Of a stretch of 64,000 nt of DNA, positions 7,834 through 17,429 are shown piece by piece (the first letter of the stretch is position 1; each line of letters opens with the position of its first letter). A program made the translations under genes and the position numbers. The stretch is from Pseudomonas citronellolis (GTDB taxonomy: Bacteria > Pseudomonadota > Gammaproteobacteria > Pseudomonadales > Pseudomonadaceae): assembly GCF_900112375.1 (NCBI RefSeq), contig NZ_FOLS01000011.1:117752-181751 (forward strand), in the 5' to 3' direction. The notes beneath the pieces are model-generated. The model had not been told where the DNA came from and made no database searches. It saw only the letters and a program-made list of their open reading frames with translations.

Positions 7834-8739
7834 ATGAAACTCGGCATGATCGGACTGGGGCGCATGGGCGCCAACATGGCCCAGCGTCTGCTGCACGGCG
7901 GCCACCCGGTGGTCGGCTTCGACCCCAGGATCGAGGCCCGCGTGGCCCTCCAGGGGCAGGGCGCGGAAACCGTGGACTCCCTGGTCGCTCTGGTGGCGAA
8001 GCTGCCGCCGCCGCGGGCGCTCTGGCTGATGGTCCCCGCTGGCGAGGTCACCGACGCCATCCTGGATGGCCTGCGGCCACTGCTGCAGGCCGGCGATACC
8101 CTGGTCGACGGCGGCAACTCCCGCTACCAGGACAGCCAGCGTCGGGCCGCGAGCTTCGCCGGGCAGGGTATCGGTTACGTGGATTGCGGCACCAGCGGCG
8201 GCGTCTGGGGCCTGGCCGAGGGCTACAGCCTGATGATCGGCGGCGACGAGGCGGTGGTGGAGCGCCTGTCCCCGCTGTTCGAATGCCTGGCGCCGGCGCC
8301 CGGTCGCGGCTGGGGACGCGTTGGCCCTGCTGGGGCAGGGCACTTCGCCAAGATGGTGCACAACGGCATCGAATACGGCTTGATGCAGGCCTACGCCGAA
8401 GGCTTTTCGATCCTGCGCCAAAAGCACGATTTCGACCTCGACCTGCAGCAACTGGCGGACATCTGGAGCCATGGCAGCGTGGTGCGTTCCTGGCTGCTGG
8501 AGCTGACCGCAAAGGCCCTGGCAGAACACCCGAGCCTGCACGACATCACGCCCTACGTCGCCGACTCCGGCGAGGGCCGCTGGACGGTGGACGAGGCCAT
8601 CGCCCTGGGCGTGCCTGCGCCGGTCATCACCCAGGCTTTGATCGCCCGCCTGCGTTCGCGCGATGCCGAGTCCTTCGCCGACCGCCTGCTGGCGGCGCTG
8701 CGCAACCAGTTCGGCGGCCACGAGGTCAGAAAGGAGTAG
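7834..8739 (+). CDS. gnd: 6-phosphogluconate dehydrogenase, decarboxylating
   Basis: A 301-residue protein of the short 6PGDH type (GntZ/YqeC-like, rather than the ~470-residue Gnd). It has the dinucleotide-binding [10 protein letters not shown] at residue 6, [11 protein letters not shown] near 90, GTSGGVWGL near 117 and [13 protein letters not shown] near 170 with the catalytic lysine. It converts 6-phosphogluconate to ribulose-5-phosphate, CO2 and NAD(P)H. AAGGAGG precedes the start. The 3' end overlaps the convergent tkt by 14 bp. With zwf nearby it gives the oxidative pentose-phosphate steps, except lactonase, which is not encoded here. Several pseudomonads rely on the Entner-Doudoroff route and some lack gnd, so its carriage here may add a pathway. 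Confidence 0.9.
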   Translation: MKLGMIGLGRMGANMAQRLLHGGHPVVGFDPRIEARVALQGQGAETVDSLVALVAKLPPPRALWLMVPAGEVTDAILDGLRPLLQAGDTLVDGGNSRYQDSQRRAASFAGQGIGYVDCGTSGGVWGLAEGYSLMIGGDEAVVERLSPLFECLAPAPGRGWGRVGPAGAGHFAKMVHNGIEYGLMQAYAEGFSILRQKHDFDLDLQQLADIWSHGSVVRSWLLELTAKALAEHPSLHDITPYVADSGEGRWTVDEAIALGVPAPVITQALIARLRSRDAESFADRLLAALRNQFGGHEVRKE

Positions 8740-10798
8740 ATCCTGCCCGGCAGCGGGTGAGCACGGCCTCGGCGCGAGCGCAGACGTTGTCCACGCTGAA
8801 GCCGTATTCGCGTAGCAACACCCTGGCCGGTGCCGAGGCACCGAAACGCTCGACGCTGAGCATCTCGCCGTAGGCGCCGATGTATCGCTCCCAGCCCTGG
8901 CGCACGCCCAACTCGACTGCCAGCCGTGCCGTTACCTGAGGCGGCAGCACAGCCTCGCGTTCGGCCTGCGATAGCGCTTCAAACAGTTCCCAGCAGGGCA
9001 TCGACACGCAGCGCACGGCGATGCCTTTGCCCTCCAGGCGCCCGGCGGCGGCGAGGATCAGCGTTACCTCCGAGCCACTGGCCAGGAGGATCAGCTCGGG
9101 CGGGGCGGCCACCGGATCGCTGAGCACGTAGGCGCCTCGCCGCAGCCCCTCGGCGGCGGCGTAGCGCATGCGGTCGAGGGTCGGCAGCGCCTGCCTGCTG
9201 AGCACCAGCAGCACCGGGCGGTCGCGGGTCTCCACGGCGACCCGCCAGGCCACCGCGGTTTCGTTGGCGTCGGCGGGGCGGATCAGCAGCAGGCCGGGGA
9301 TCGCCCGCAGGCTGGCCAAGTGCTCCACCGGTTGGTGGGTCGGGCCGTCCTCGCCAAGGGCCAGGCTGTCGTGGCTGAACACGTGGACCAGGTGAAGGCC
9401 CATCAGTGCCGCCAGACGCAGCGCCGGACGCAGGTAGTCGGAGAACACCAGGAAGGTGGCCCCGTAGGCGATGAAGCCGCCGTGGGCAGCCAGGCCGTTG
9501 AGCATGGCGCCCATGGCATGTTCGCGCACGCCAAAGTGCAGGTTGCGCCCTGTGCGGCTCCAGCCGGCGCTATCGGAGCCCTGCAGGTCTTCACCCGCCG
9601 CCGGTGCCGTGTTGAAGTCGCCCAGCCCCTTGAGGGCGGTCCGGGTCGAGGGATCGAGGTCGGCGGAACCGCCGACCAGTGCCGGTAGCCGCGCAGCGAT
9701 GGCGTTCATGACCTGGCCGGAGGCATCGCGGCTGGGCAAGCCCCTGGCATCGGCGGGAAACACCGGGATGTCGGCGTCCCAGTCGGCCGGCAGTTGCGCA
9801 TCGAGGCGTTGCGCCAGCTCCTTGGCCAGCACCGGAAACGCCTGCGCGTAGGCTGCCATGCGTTGGTGCCAGACCGCCTCGTCGCCGGCACCGCGTTGCA
9901 GGGCCTGGTGGAAGTGCGCGAGGACCGTGTCCGGTATGAGAAACGCCGGTTGTGCAGGCCAGCCCAGCCTGGCTTTGGTCAGGCGCACACCCTCGACGCC
10001 CAGCGGTGTGCCGTGGGCCTTGAAACTGTCCTGCTCGGGCGAGCCATAGCCGATGTGCGTGCGCACCAGGATCAGCGAGGGGCGGGAATCCTGCGCCTGG
10101 GCGGCGCGCAGGGCCGCCTCTAGCTCGTCGAGGTCGTTGCCGTCCTCGACCGCCTGGGTGTGCCAGCCGTATGCGGCGAAACGCTGCGCGCGATCCTCGC
10201 TGAAGGCGATGGCGGTGCCGGCGGACAGAGTCACGCTGTTGTCGTCGTAGAGGCAGGTGAGCTTACCCAGGGCGAGATGACCGGCCAGAGAAGCGGCTTC
10301 GCTGGCCACGCCCTCCATCAGGTCGCCGTCGCTGACCAGGGCGAAGGTGCGATGGTCGATCACGCTGTGCCCGGGGCGGTTATAGCTCGTGGCTAGTTGC
10401 TCCTCGGCCACGGCCATGCCCACCGCGTTGGCCAAGCCCTGGCCGAGAGGCCCGGTGCTGATTTCGACGCCGGCGGTATGCCCGCGCTCGGGGTGGCCAG
10501 GGGTCTGGCTGCGCCATTGGCGGAAGCGCTGCAACTGCTCCAGAGGCAGGTCATAGCCGCTAAGGTGCAGCAAGGCGTAGAGCAGCGCCGAGCCGTGCCC
10601 GGCGGAGAGGACGAAACGGTCGCGGTCGGGCCAGTTAGGGTTGCTTGGGTTGGTTTTCAGCCAGCGGGTCCACAGCACGTAGGCCATGGGAGCGGCGCCC
10701 AGGGGGAGGCCGGGATGGCCGCTGTTGGCCCGTTGCACCATGTCCACCGCGAGGAAACGCAGGGTATCGATGCATTGCCGATCGAGGACGCTGGACAT
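8726..10798 (-). CDS. tkt: Transketolase
   Basis: A 690-residue, full-length transketolase. The thiamine diphosphate domain is shown by [16 protein letters not shown] (~residue 66) and [19 protein letters not shown] (~residue 155, with the metal-binding Asp and Asn downstream in [12 protein letters not shown]). The pyrimidine-binding domain has [16 protein letters not shown] (~residue 410) and [20 protein letters not shown] (~residue 470). It interconverts pentose-, triose- and tetrose-phosphates. It is the last gene of the minus-strand operon zwf-HAD-sORF-pgm-tkt, 21 bp after pgm. Confidence 0.95.
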   Translation of the reverse strand: MSSVLDRQCIDTLRFLAVDMVQRANSGHPGLPLGAAPMAYVLWTRWLKTNPSNPNWPDRDRFVLSAGHGSALLYALLHLSGYDLPLEQLQRFRQWRSQTPGHPERGHTAGVEISTGPLGQGLANAVGMAVAEEQLATSYNRPGHSVIDHRTFALVSDGDLMEGVASEAASLAGHLALGKLTCLYDDNSVTLSAGTAIAFSEDRAQRFAAYGWHTQAVEDGNDLDELEAALRAAQAQDSRPSLILVRTHIGYGSPEQDSFKAHGTPLGVEGVRLTKARLGWPAQPAFLIPDTVLAHFHQALQRGAGDEAVWHQRMAAYAQAFPVLAKELAQRLDAQLPADWDADIPVFPADARGLPSRDASGQVMNAIAARLPALVGGSADLDPSTRTALKGLGDFNTAPAAGEDLQGSDSAGWSRTGRNLHFGVREHAMGAMLNGLAAHGGFIAYGATFLVFSDYLRPALRLAALMGLHLVHVFSHDSLALGEDGPTHQPVEHLASLRAIPGLLLIRPADANETAVAWRVAVETRDRPVLLVLSRQALPTLDRMRYAAAEGLRRGAYVLSDPVAAPPELILLASGSEVTLILAAAGRLEGKGIAVRCVSMPCWELFEALSQAEREAVLPPQVTARLAVELGVRQGWERYIGAYGEMLSVERFGASAPARVLLREYGFSVDNVCARAEAVLTRCRAGSTPF

Positions 10799-10819
10799 GA
10801 TGGCCTCCGCAGCCGGGGT

Positions 10820-12472
10820 TCAAGGGCTCGTGAGCGCGTTGTCGACCATGGCCTGCGCCTGTTGCAGGATGGCCTGCAGGTGAGCAGGATCCTTGAAGCT
10901 CTCGGCGTAGATCTTGTAGATCGCTTCGGTGCCGGATGGCCGCGCGGCGAACCAGCCGCTGGCGGCGCAGACCTTGATGCCGCCGATCGGCGCCTGGTTG
11001 CCCGGCGCGCGGTCGAGCACCTGGGTGATCTTCTCGCCGGCCAGTTCGCCGGCGTTCAGCCGGGCCGCCGAGAGCTTCGCCAGCCGTGCCTTCTGCTCGG
11101 CGCTGGCCGGCGCCTCGACACGGTCGGCCAGGGGGGCGCCCAGCGCGTCGGCGATCTCGCGGTAGCGCTGGCCGGGGTCGCGGCCGCTGCACGCGGTGAG
11201 TTCCGCAGCCAGCAGGGCCGCGATCATACCGTCCTTGTCGGTGGTCCAGACCCTGCCATCCTGGCGCAGGAAGGAGGCCCCTGCGCTTTCCTCGCCGGCG
11301 AAGCCGAGGGCGCCGTCGAGCAGGCCGTCGACGAACCATTTGAAGCCCACCGGCACCTCGTACAGGCGCCGCCCGAGGTGGGCCGCCAGACGGTCGATCA
11401 GCGCGCTGCTGACCAGTGTCTTGCCGACGGCCGCCGCGGGGCCCCACTGCGGGCGGTGGCGGAACAGGTAGTCGATCATCACCACCAGGTAATGGTTCGC
11501 CGGCAGCAACCCGCTGCCGCGGGTGACGATGCCGTGGCGGTCGTGGTCGGTGTCGCAGGCGAAGGCCAGGTCGTAGCGGTCCTTGAGGGCCAGCAGGCGC
11601 TGCATGGCGTAGGGCGAGGAGGGGTCCATGCGGATCCTGCCGTCCCAGTCAAGCGGCATGAAGCCGAAGGTCGGGTCGACGGTTTCGCTGACCACGTCGA
11701 GGTCCAGGCGGTAGCGCTCGGCGATGGCCCGCCAGTAATGCACGCCGGCGCCGCCGAGCGGGTCCACGCCCAGGTGCGGGCCGGCGGCGCGGATCGCGGC
11801 GAAGTCGATGACCTGGGCCAGATCGTTGACGTAGGCGTGAAGGAAGTCGTGGCCATGGGTGTTGGCGGCGAGGCGGGCGCTGCCGAAGGGCATCCGCCGC
11901 ACGCCCTGCAGGCCACCGGCGAGCAGGGCGTTGGCGCGGGCCTCGATCCAGCCGGTGACCTCGCCGGCGGCCGGGCCGCCGTCGGGCGGGTTGTACTTGA
12001 AGCCGCCATTGTCCGGCGGGTTGTGCGACGGAGTGATGAGGATGCCGTCGGCCAGAGCGCCGCCGCGCCCGCGGTTGTAGGCCAGGATGGCATGGGACAC
12101 GGCGGGCGTCGGGGTGAACTCGCCGCCCTTGGCGATCATGCTTTCCACGCCATTGGCAGCGAGCACTTCCAGCGCGCTCTCGAATGCCGGCTGCGAGAGC
12201 GCGTGGGTGTCCGCGCCGAGGTACAGCGGGCCGTCGATACCCTGCAGCCTGCGGTAGTCGCAGATGGCCTGGCTGATCGCCAGCACGTGCCACTCGTTGA
12301 AGCTGCGCTCGAACGGGATGCCGCGGTGCCCGGAGGTGCCGAAGGCGACCCGCTGCGCCGGTTCCGCCGGGTCGGGGCGCAGGTCGGCGTAGGCGGCGAG
12401 CAGGGCGGCGACGTCGACCAGCGACGCGGCGGGGGCCGGCTGTCCGGCCAGGGGGCTGATGCCGTTGCTCAT
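10820..12472 (-). CDS. pgm: Phosphoglucomutase (alpha-D-glucose phosphate-specific)
   Basis: A 550-residue alpha-phosphohexomutase. It shows FGTSGHRG near the N-terminus, the phosphoserine loop [16 protein letters not shown] (~residue 140), the metal-binding [12 protein letters not shown] (~residue 300), a sugar-binding GEESAGASF (~residue 390) and the phosphate-binding [14 protein letters not shown] near the C-terminus. It interconverts glucose-1-phosphate and glucose-6-phosphate, so linking glucan breakdown or synthesis to zwf. Its start overlaps the upstream 37-residue ORF by 4 bp (ATGA). Confidence 0.94.
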   Translation of the reverse strand: MSNGISPLAGQPAPAASLVDVAALLAAYADLRPDPAEPAQRVAFGTSGHRGIPFERSFNEWHVLAISQAICDYRRLQGIDGPLYLGADTHALSQPAFESALEVLAANGVESMIAKGGEFTPTPAVSHAILAYNRGRGGALADGILITPSHNPPDNGGFKYNPPDGGPAAGEVTGWIEARANALLAGGLQGVRRMPFGSARLAANTHGHDFLHAYVNDLAQVIDFAAIRAAGPHLGVDPLGGAGVHYWRAIAERYRLDLDVVSETVDPTFGFMPLDWDGRIRMDPSSPYAMQRLLALKDRYDLAFACDTDHDRHGIVTRGSGLLPANHYLVVMIDYLFRHRPQWGPAAAVGKTLVSSALIDRLAAHLGRRLYEVPVGFKWFVDGLLDGALGFAGEESAGASFLRQDGRVWTTDKDGMIAALLAAELTACSGRDPGQRYREIADALGAPLADRVEAPASAEQKARLAKLSAARLNAGELAGEKITQVLDRAPGNQAPIGGIKVCAASGWFAARPSGTEAIYKIYAESFKDPAHLQAILQQAQAMVDNALTSP

Positions 12473-12582
12473 GGGAGGAGCTCCTGTGACTGGCCAGCGT
12501 GCCAGGGCAGGCTGCCGGCCGAGACCTTGTCCGGTTCGGCGTCCCGCCGGTCGAGGTCGTGCAGTTGCTGGGCCGGTATCAT
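12469..12582 (-). CDS. Small coupled ORF, 37 aa
   Basis: A 37-residue ORF ([20 protein letters not shown]...) that exactly fills the gap between the HAD gene and pgm. Its ATG overlaps the HAD stop as ATGA and its stop overlaps the pgm ATG as ATGA. Two 4-bp overlaps make it likely to be translated, either as a real small protein or as a ribosome-carrying bridge for pgm. No hydrophobic segment or known motif is seen. Confidence 0.45.
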   Translation of the reverse strand: MIPAQQLHDLDRRDAEPDKVSAGSLPWHAGQSQELLP

Positions 12583-13289
12583 GGCATGTCCTCGTTGGCC
12601 GCCAGGTCGGTCGCTGCGGCGATGCTCAGGTCCGACATGTTCAGTGCGCAGAGGTCGCCGATGCGCTCGACGCTGATGTCCGCCGCTGGCGAGATGCGGC
12701 GGTTGATGGCTTCGGCAGCATAGTGGCCCTGGCGGACGAACAGAATGGTCAGGCGTGAACCCATGGCGCGTTTCATCGCAGCCAGCAGCAGTGGCTTGTC
12801 GTCGATCATCACATAGTGGCGGGCTGGGAAGCGGCGCTGCATGGCCGCGAGCATGCGTTCCTTATGAACGTAGATCAGGACTTGGCCACCGACTGCCTCC
12901 CACAGCCCGGAGCATTGGATCTTCCGTGGCTGGAAGACCATGTCGCCATCGGACAGCAACGCCGTCTGGCCCAGCTTGCGCAGGTGCGCGAGCAGGGCCA
13001 TGGCGCCGGGATACAGCCGCGCGCGGAACGGATAGTCGAGCAGGAAGCTGGACATCCGCAGCAACTCCTCCTCGTTGTCGCAACCGTTGCGCAGGTGCTG
13101 CACGGCGCCCAGGTAATCGGCATAGCCGAGTTGGCTGCGCAACTCGTCGAAGGCCCTCCAGTAGCGCCTGCTCTGCTCACTGCCGAAGGCCTGGACGAGG
13201 TGCGCCGAGAGGTCGTCGATGAAGCGGTCGTTGTCGAGCAGGGTGTTGTCGACGTCGACGAGGAAGACCAGCGGGACCGGTTTCAGCAT
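12579..13289 (-). CDS. HAD-family hydrolase
   Basis: A 236-residue haloacid-dehalogenase-superfamily protein: motif [14 protein letters not shown] near residue 9 (nucleophile and acid Asp), motif II LLSDGD near residue 110, and motif [10 protein letters not shown] near residue 165. An alpha-helical cap is inserted after motif I. Such enzymes are usually phosphatases; a sugar-phosphate substrate is suggested only by its place between zwf and pgm. The ATG at 13,289 overlaps the end of zwf by 7 bp. Confidence 0.82.
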   Translation of the reverse strand: MLKPVPLVFLVDVDNTLLDNDRFIDDLSAHLVQAFGSEQSRRYWRAFDELRSQLGYADYLGAVQHLRNGCDNEEELLRMSSFLLDYPFRARLYPGAMALLAHLRKLGQTALLSDGDMVFQPRKIQCSGLWEAVGGQVLIYVHKERMLAAMQRRFPARHYVMIDDKPLLLAAMKRAMGSRLTILFVRQGHYAAEAINRRISPAADISVERIGDLCALNMSDLSIAAATDLAANEDMP

Positions 13290-14674
13290 GGCGAAAGGGC
13301 CTCCGCTTGCGGGTCGTACCAGTCGTCGCCACTGTCCAGCACGCTGGCCGCGGCCGCAGGTCCCCAACTGCCGGTGGCGTAGGTGTGCAGCACGCCTGGC
13401 TGGCACAGCATAGGCTCGACCACGCGCCAGGCCGCCTCGACGCACTCGTCTCCGCTGAACAGGGTGGCATCGCCGCGCAGGGCGTCGCCGAGCAGGCGTT
13501 GATAGGGTAGCTCCTCATTGCCTGGGGCATGGTGCGCCACTAGTTCCACGGTCTGCCCTCGCATCGCCTCGCCAGGGCGTTTGACGTAGGCGCCGGTAGC
13601 GAGAGTGACCTGCGGGCCGAGGCGGAAGCGGAAATAGTTCGGGCGGGCCTCCGGGCGCGCGTCGAACACTGCCAACGGTGGGCGCTTGAGCGTCACCAGG
13701 ACTTCGCAGACAGTCAGTGGCAGGCACTTGCCTGCACGGATGTAGAAGGGGACGCCGGCCCAGCGCCAAGTATCGATGTACAGGCGTAGGGCGGCGAAGG
13801 TCTCCACCTGGGAGTGCGCCGCGACGCCCGGCTCGTCCCGGTAGCCGTGGAACTGGCCGCGTACCGCCTGCGCCGTGTCGATCGGGCGCATGGCCTGCAG
13901 CAGCCGCAGCTTCTCGGTGCGCATCGAGCGGATGTCGGTGCCCTGCGGCGCATCCATGGCCAGCAGGGCGATGACCTGCAGCAGGTGGCTCTGCACCACG
14001 TCGCGAATCGCTCCGACTTCTTCGTAGAAATGGCCGCGGCCTGGCACGCCGAAGCGCTCAGCCAGGGTGATCTGTACGTTGTCGATGTAGCTGCGGTTCC
14101 ACACCGGTTCGAGGAAGGCATTGGCGAAGCGGAAGTACAGCAGGTTCAGCAGCGCCTCCTTGCCCAGGTAATGGTCGATGCGGAAGATCGCCGGCTCGGG
14201 GAAGACTTCGCGCAGCGAGCGGTTCAGCGCCTGGGCGGAGCGCAGGTCGTGGCCGAAGGGTTTCTCCAGGACCACCCGGGCGTTGCCGGCGCAGCCGGAT
14301 TCAGCCAGGGCCTGGGCCACGCTGTCGAACAGGCTCGGCGGGATGCCCAGGTAGTACAGCGGCCGGACCGCGTCGCCCAAGGCTTGCCTGAGCCGGACAT
14401 AGGTTTGCGCATCGTCGTAGTCGCCATCGATGTAGCGCAGGTGGCTGCATAGTCGGACGAAGGCGTCGCGATCGATTCCACCGTGTTCTTCGAGACTGGT
14501 GCGCACCCATTCCTGCAACTGCCCCGAAGTCCAGCCCGCGCGGGCGATGCAGATGACCGGCATGTCCAGTTCGCCGGCACGGGTGAGAGCCTGTAGGGCC
14601 GGGAAGATTTTCTTGTGCGCCAGGTCGCCCCGCACGCCGAAGAAGACAAAAGCATCCGAATGGTCGGTCGGCAT
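13283..14674 (-). CDS. zwf: Glucose-6-phosphate 1-dehydrogenase
   Basis: A 463-residue G6PD that oxidises glucose-6-phosphate to 6-phosphogluconolactone with NAD(P)+. It has the N-terminal nucleotide-binding [17 protein letters not shown] (~residue 12), the EKPFGHD motif (~residue 137), the active-site RIDHYLGKE (~residue 168) and the substrate-binding/structural YIRAGKCLP (~residue 320). It is somewhat shorter than typical ~490-residue enzymes but complete. First gene of the minus-strand sugar-phosphate operon; two palindrome copies lie in the 282-bp divergent region upstream. Confidence 0.93.
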   Translation of the reverse strand: MPTDHSDAFVFFGVRGDLAHKKIFPALQALTRAGELDMPVICIARAGWTSGQLQEWVRTSLEEHGGIDRDAFVRLCSHLRYIDGDYDDAQTYVRLRQALGDAVRPLYYLGIPPSLFDSVAQALAESGCAGNARVVLEKPFGHDLRSAQALNRSLREVFPEPAIFRIDHYLGKEALLNLLYFRFANAFLEPVWNRSYIDNVQITLAERFGVPGRGHFYEEVGAIRDVVQSHLLQVIALLAMDAPQGTDIRSMRTEKLRLLQAMRPIDTAQAVRGQFHGYRDEPGVAAHSQVETFAALRLYIDTWRWAGVPFYIRAGKCLPLTVCEVLVTLKRPPLAVFDARPEARPNYFRFRLGPQVTLATGAYVKRPGEAMRGQTVELVAHHAPGNEELPYQRLLGDALRGDATLFSGDECVEAAWRVVEPMLCQPGVLHTYATGSWGPAAAASVLDSGDDWYDPQAEALSPC

Positions 14675-14798
14675 CAGAGCACTCCTTCTTCGAGGCTGGA
14701 AAGCGCAACTTTTTCATCCCTGTCTTTTAGTTCTGGAGATGGGGTCACCGGGCGATCTGTCGCGTATCTACCCTGCAAGTTCGGACTCCGAACTGTCT

Positions 14799-14812
14799 GT
14801 TCGGTAGCGCAC
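14799..14812. promoter_or_regulatory. Palindromic operator candidate, copy 5
   Basis: GTTCG-GTAG-CGCAC, one mismatch from GTRCG-N4-CGYAC in the left half. It is about 131 bp upstream of the zwf start and 62 bp from copy 6. Confidence 0.48.
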
Positions 14813-14860
14813 CCAGTGGTCTGGGCCGGCCACTCGGTTGTGGAGCGGGCCCCGGGGTAT

Positions 14861-14874
14861 GCGTGCTAACGCAC
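14861..14874. promoter_or_regulatory. Palindromic operator candidate, copy 6
   Basis: GCGTG-CTAA-CGCAC followed by CGAC. The right half and its flank match other copies; the left half is shifted, giving an alternative perfect palindrome TGCGT-GCTA-ACGCA. Its centre is about 90 bp upstream of the small gene at 14,957. Confidence 0.48.
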
Positions 14875-14956
14875 CGACACGCTGCTCGCGGGTCGCCATT
14901 GTCTGTACCCCGACACCTCGCAATGCTGCGAGAGCGGGATGAGCCAAGAGGTCATC

Positions 14957-15226
14957 ATGGACAAGCCAGGCAAGCAAGGCCCGAACAACGAGTCCAGTCG
15001 CCCGAAGGGGCAATCCCACCCACAAGGTCCTCGCAACGAAGCACCACGGCTGTCCCGCGCGGAAAGCTACTCCAACCCGAAGACCCGTGCCGACGAAGCC
15101 CTTCATCAGGCCGCGGATGCCGAGTCGACTCGTCCGTCGAAGGCATCGAAGAGTGCCCCTGCGGTGAAGCGGCACGCCGCCCGTGGCGATGATGACCTGA
15201 TGAGCCAGGAGCCACCGGCATCATGA
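14957..15226 (+). CDS. Small hydrophilic protein, 89 aa
   Basis: An 89-residue, highly charged and presumably disordered ORF starting MDKPGKQGPNNESSRPKGQS, rich in Pro, Ser, Lys and Arg. I chose ATG 14,957 over 14,939 because AAGAGG lies at ideal distance and mirrors the start of the small gene at 970. Its stop overlaps the next small gene by 4 bp. No known domain. Confidence 0.5.
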   Translation: MDKPGKQGPNNESSRPKGQSHPQGPRNEAPRLSRAESYSNPKTRADEALHQAADAESTRPSKASKSAPAVKRHAARGDDDLMSQEPPAS

Positions 15227-15399
15227 AACGCTCCGTTGCGGCAGCTCTCAAGCGGCAATGGAAGCATGCCCTGGTGCTCTGCCGGCGGGCCTGGCGCAGA
15301 GTGAGCGGAAGTAGTCCCAGGAAACCGCCCCAGGAACCACCAAGGGCGGACAACAAGGCCGCGCGTACCGAAAACGCGCGCAAATGGTCGGAAAACTAG
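15223..15399 (+). CDS. Small basic protein, 58 aa
   Basis: A 58-residue ORF (MKRSVAAALKRQWKHALVLC..., ending ARKWSEN) overlapping the previous stop as ATGA, so probably translationally coupled. It is strongly basic with an amphipathic N-terminal helix. A hairpin follows 46 bp downstream. No family recognised. Confidence 0.48.
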   Translation: MKRSVAAALKRQWKHALVLCRRAWRRVSGSSPRKPPQEPPRADNKAARTENARKWSEN

Positions 15400-15445
15400 C
15401 TCGCTGCAAAAGTCTTCCGGGGCACCGCCATAGCGTCTGCTGGAT

Positions 15446-15475
15446 CGAGCCGGTACCGTTGCTGTTACCGGCTCG
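15446..15475. terminator. Hairpin between convergent small genes
   Basis: Perfect 10-bp inverted repeat CGAGCCGGTA / TACCGGCTCG with a 10-nt loop. It lies between a plus gene ending 15,399 and a minus gene ending 15,506, so probably a bidirectional terminator, although there is no clear T-run. Confidence 0.55.
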
Positions 15476-15505
15476 AGCGCGCTGGTCATGCATGGTGGGC
15501 TGTCG

Positions 15506-15844
15506 CTAGATCAACTGATCGATCAGCACCGCGTTGCTATAGATGAGGCTGCCGTCGCTGGCCTGGTGCCCGACCAGGTGGAACTGGCCGCGCTGGGTCG
15601 AGTCCAGGTAGACGCGCATCCCGCAGTCGGACAAGGGGCCATAGCCTGGCGGCAGGCGCAGTTCCAGCGTGGCCAGGTTGACGTCGACCATGACGTCCGG
15701 CTCATGGGTTCTTTGCAGGCGTTCCTGCGCCTGCTCCAGCAGCAGGTGGTCGTTGCCATTCAGGCAGAAGTGGATGCCTTCCAGCGCGACGGCCTTCTGT
15801 TCGTTGCCGGTCTTGCACCAGCCTTCGATGGTAAAGGTGCTCAT
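15506..15844 (-). CDS. Conserved-looking hypothetical protein, 112 aa
   Basis: A 112-residue soluble protein (MSTFTIEGWCKTGNEQ...) with alternating beta-strand-like hydrophobicity and LPPGYGPLSDCGMRVYLDS near residue 65. Its start overlaps the preceding gene by 4 bp (ATGA), so it is the distal partner of a two-gene unit. No domain recognised. Neighbourhood suggests stress-module membership. Confidence 0.6.
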   Translation of the reverse strand: MSTFTIEGWCKTGNEQKAVALEGIHFCLNGNDHLLLEQAQERLQRTHEPDVMVDVNLATLELRLPPGYGPLSDCGMRVYLDSTQRGQFHLVGHQASDGSLIYSNAVLIDQLI

Positions 15845-16143
15845 GCTGCCTCCAGTGAATGTTCAGGGGGCCGTTCGTTCGCGTCGTGCTCCAGATCGTC
15901 AACAAACAAATGGCCGCAATTCCAGGTGTCCGCTTCTAGGCGCAACTCGCCGATGAGTCGTGCGATGGCGACTTCGCTCTGCCATTGCTCAGGTCCGATG
16001 GCGGTGACGAAGGTCTCGACGGCCCCCGTACCCGGGTTCCTGAAAAGCAGGCTCAACGAACCGTCCCAGCTCTTGGAAGGGGTACAGATGAAGGGCGCGA
16101 AGGCGGACGTGAGCCGTTGTTTCGCATCTTGGAATGTCAGCAT
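15841..16143 (-). CDS. Hypothetical protein, 100 aa
   Basis: A 100-residue soluble acidic protein (MLTFQDAKQRLTSAFAPFIC...). Codon use is like its neighbours, and its 3' end is coupled by ATGA overlap to the 112-residue gene. No motif recognised. Confidence 0.58.
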   Translation of the reverse strand: MLTFQDAKQRLTSAFAPFICTPSKSWDGSLSLLFRNPGTGAVETFVTAIGPEQWQSEVAIARLIGELRLEADTWNCGHLFVDDLEHDANERPPEHSLEAA

Positions 16144-16226
16144 TGCCTTTGATTCCTTACCTCCCGCCGGAAGTGGGCCATGACCTCCTGGCCCTGGCTC
16201 CCCAAGGGGATGCGCTTGCGTGGCTG

Positions 16227-16433
16227 TCAGCCCTTCTGATCGCTGGCCCGCAACGGTTTTCTCCCCCGATTCGAGGGTTCCGTCGTGGTGGCTGGCACAG
16301 GACTGCTCTCCCGAGGCTTGCCGTCCGAATGGCGTTCGATCCTGTGGGCCAGGGGAGAGTCGGGCTCGGAGCGGCGCTGTTGCTCCGGTGCTTTCTCGAT
16401 CGCACCGTGCTCTGTGGACGTGAACCTGTTCAT
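16227..16433 (-). CDS. Small hydrophilic protein, 68 aa
   Basis: A 68-residue charged ORF (MNRFTSTEHGAIEKAPEQQR..., ending RASDQKG) after GTGAGG. It resembles the other small disordered proteins of this module in composition and in its MNR start (compare the gene at 970). An overlapping minus-strand frame at 16,157-16,405 is also open, so the choice is by ribosome-binding site and composition only. Confidence 0.42.
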   Translation of the reverse strand: MNRFTSTEHGAIEKAPEQQRRSEPDSPLAHRIERHSDGKPRESSPVPATTTEPSNRGRKPLRASDQKG

Positions 16434-16582
16434 GGCGACCTCACTGTTGTCTTGTGCCCCTCGTCATCGAAGGGCTGCGGGGAATCAAGACTTGCAGCAT
16501 CGGTAGGGCCAGTCGGTACGCTATCGAACATTTGCCCAGCGGTTGCCGGCAAGTGGCTGCGATCAGGCCTACGGCCTGCCGT

Positions 16583-16795
16583 TCAATGCAGCGTTTCCCA
16601 GACATCGGCGTTGCTCAGGTCTTCGCCCGTTACGTGCCTGGTCCGTCCGTAGGCGGGCGTGAGCGCATAGGTATCGTCGATCTCGAGGATGGCCAGGTAG
16701 CGGACACCGCTCAGTTTCTGCAGATAGAGGCGTTGCGGCGCACAGGGGGTTGCGTCGGGCGGAAACTGCCGGGTGTTCAGGGGGAGACTGTCCAT
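16583..16795 (-). CDS. Small hypothetical protein, 70 aa
   Basis: A 70-residue ORF starting MDSLPLNTRQFPPDATPCAP with a compact beta-rich middle (YLQKLSGVRYLAILEIDDTY). The start at 16,795 follows GAAGG; a longer frame from 16,876 exists but would run over the palindrome at 16,863. It is divergent from the 87-residue gene at 16,944. Function unknown. Confidence 0.48.
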   Translation of the reverse strand: MDSLPLNTRQFPPDATPCAPQRLYLQKLSGVRYLAILEIDDTYALTPAYGRTRHVTGEDLSNADVWETLH

Positions 16796-16862
16796 TTTTC
16801 GGCCTTCAGCGCAGCTGCGCGATGAGCATGCTTCATCCTGCAGCCGGTACCAGACCGGGTCT

Positions 16863-16876
16863 GTACGCCTACGCAC
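16863..16876. promoter_or_regulatory. Palindromic operator candidate, copy 7
   Basis: GTACG-CCTA-CGCAC followed by CGAC. Its centre is about 75 bp from both divergent start codons (16,795 minus and 16,944 plus). Confidence 0.6.
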
Positions 16877-16943
16877 CGACGCGGCGGCGCTTTTCGTTCA
16901 TCGTTCTGTTGTTGAAGCCCCGAAACCGTACCTGGAGAGCATC

Positions 16944-17207
16944 ATGTGCAAGCGTATCGAACCCACCCTCGAGGAGCCGTCGGCGGAAGAACGCATTCCC
17001 TTGGCGCAGCGATATGAATCGGCGGCTGAACGCTATTCCTCCCGTGGCAACTGCAAGGCAGCCGGCGGCAAACCGGCTGAGGCGCCGCCCGCGGAAGAGC
17101 CGGCGCCCGTGCCGGTGGAGCAGCCGGCGAGCTACGGTGCCAAGTGGCCGCAGCTGAAGAACATTCTTCTGCCCGACGATGACGACGAGCCGCCTGTTGA
17201 ACGGTGA
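16944..17207 (+). CDS. Small hydrophilic protein, 87 aa
   Basis: An 87-residue acidic, proline-rich ORF (MCKRIEPTLEEPSAEERIPL...) with a strong GGAGAG site. Its YESAAERYSSRGN stretch resembles part of the 70-residue protein at 2,196, and the C-terminus (LPDDDDEPPVER) is very acidic. It is probably disordered. No domain recognised. Confidence 0.55.
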   Translation: MCKRIEPTLEEPSAEERIPLAQRYESAAERYSSRGNCKAAGGKPAEAPPAEEPAPVPVEQPASYGAKWPQLKNILLPDDDDEPPVER

Positions 17208-17281
17208 TTCCGAATGCCGACCGCCGTGGCGTTTCCATGGGCACGGAGGGCGTACAACGCCGCGGAGCCCCAGTGCCGTGG

Positions 17282-17295
17282 GTGCGCTAGCGTAC
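17282..17295. promoter_or_regulatory. Palindromic operator candidate, copy 8
   Basis: GTGCG-CTAG-CGTAC, a full match to GTRCG-N4-CGYAC. It lies about 141 bp upstream of the SYLF gene start. Confidence 0.6.
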
Positions 17296-17429
17296 GGAAG
17301 GATTGTCGTTCTCCCCACATCATGATCGACGCGCCGTGACGTGAATCGGCACGATCACCCCGGGCGCCAGGGCGTTGGCCTGTACGTGCAGGTCACGCAT
17401 GAGCCCCTATCCACCTGAGGAGTACGACG

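Noticed and set aside
6220..8841. 873-residue open frame on the minus strand
   Set aside because: It lies antisense to the clear oxidoreductase and gnd genes; long antisense frames are expected in GC-rich coding DNA and the translation has no recognisable domain.
10397..12676. 759-residue open frame on the plus strand
   Set aside because: Antisense to tkt and pgm, which have full-length family motifs; a composition artefact.
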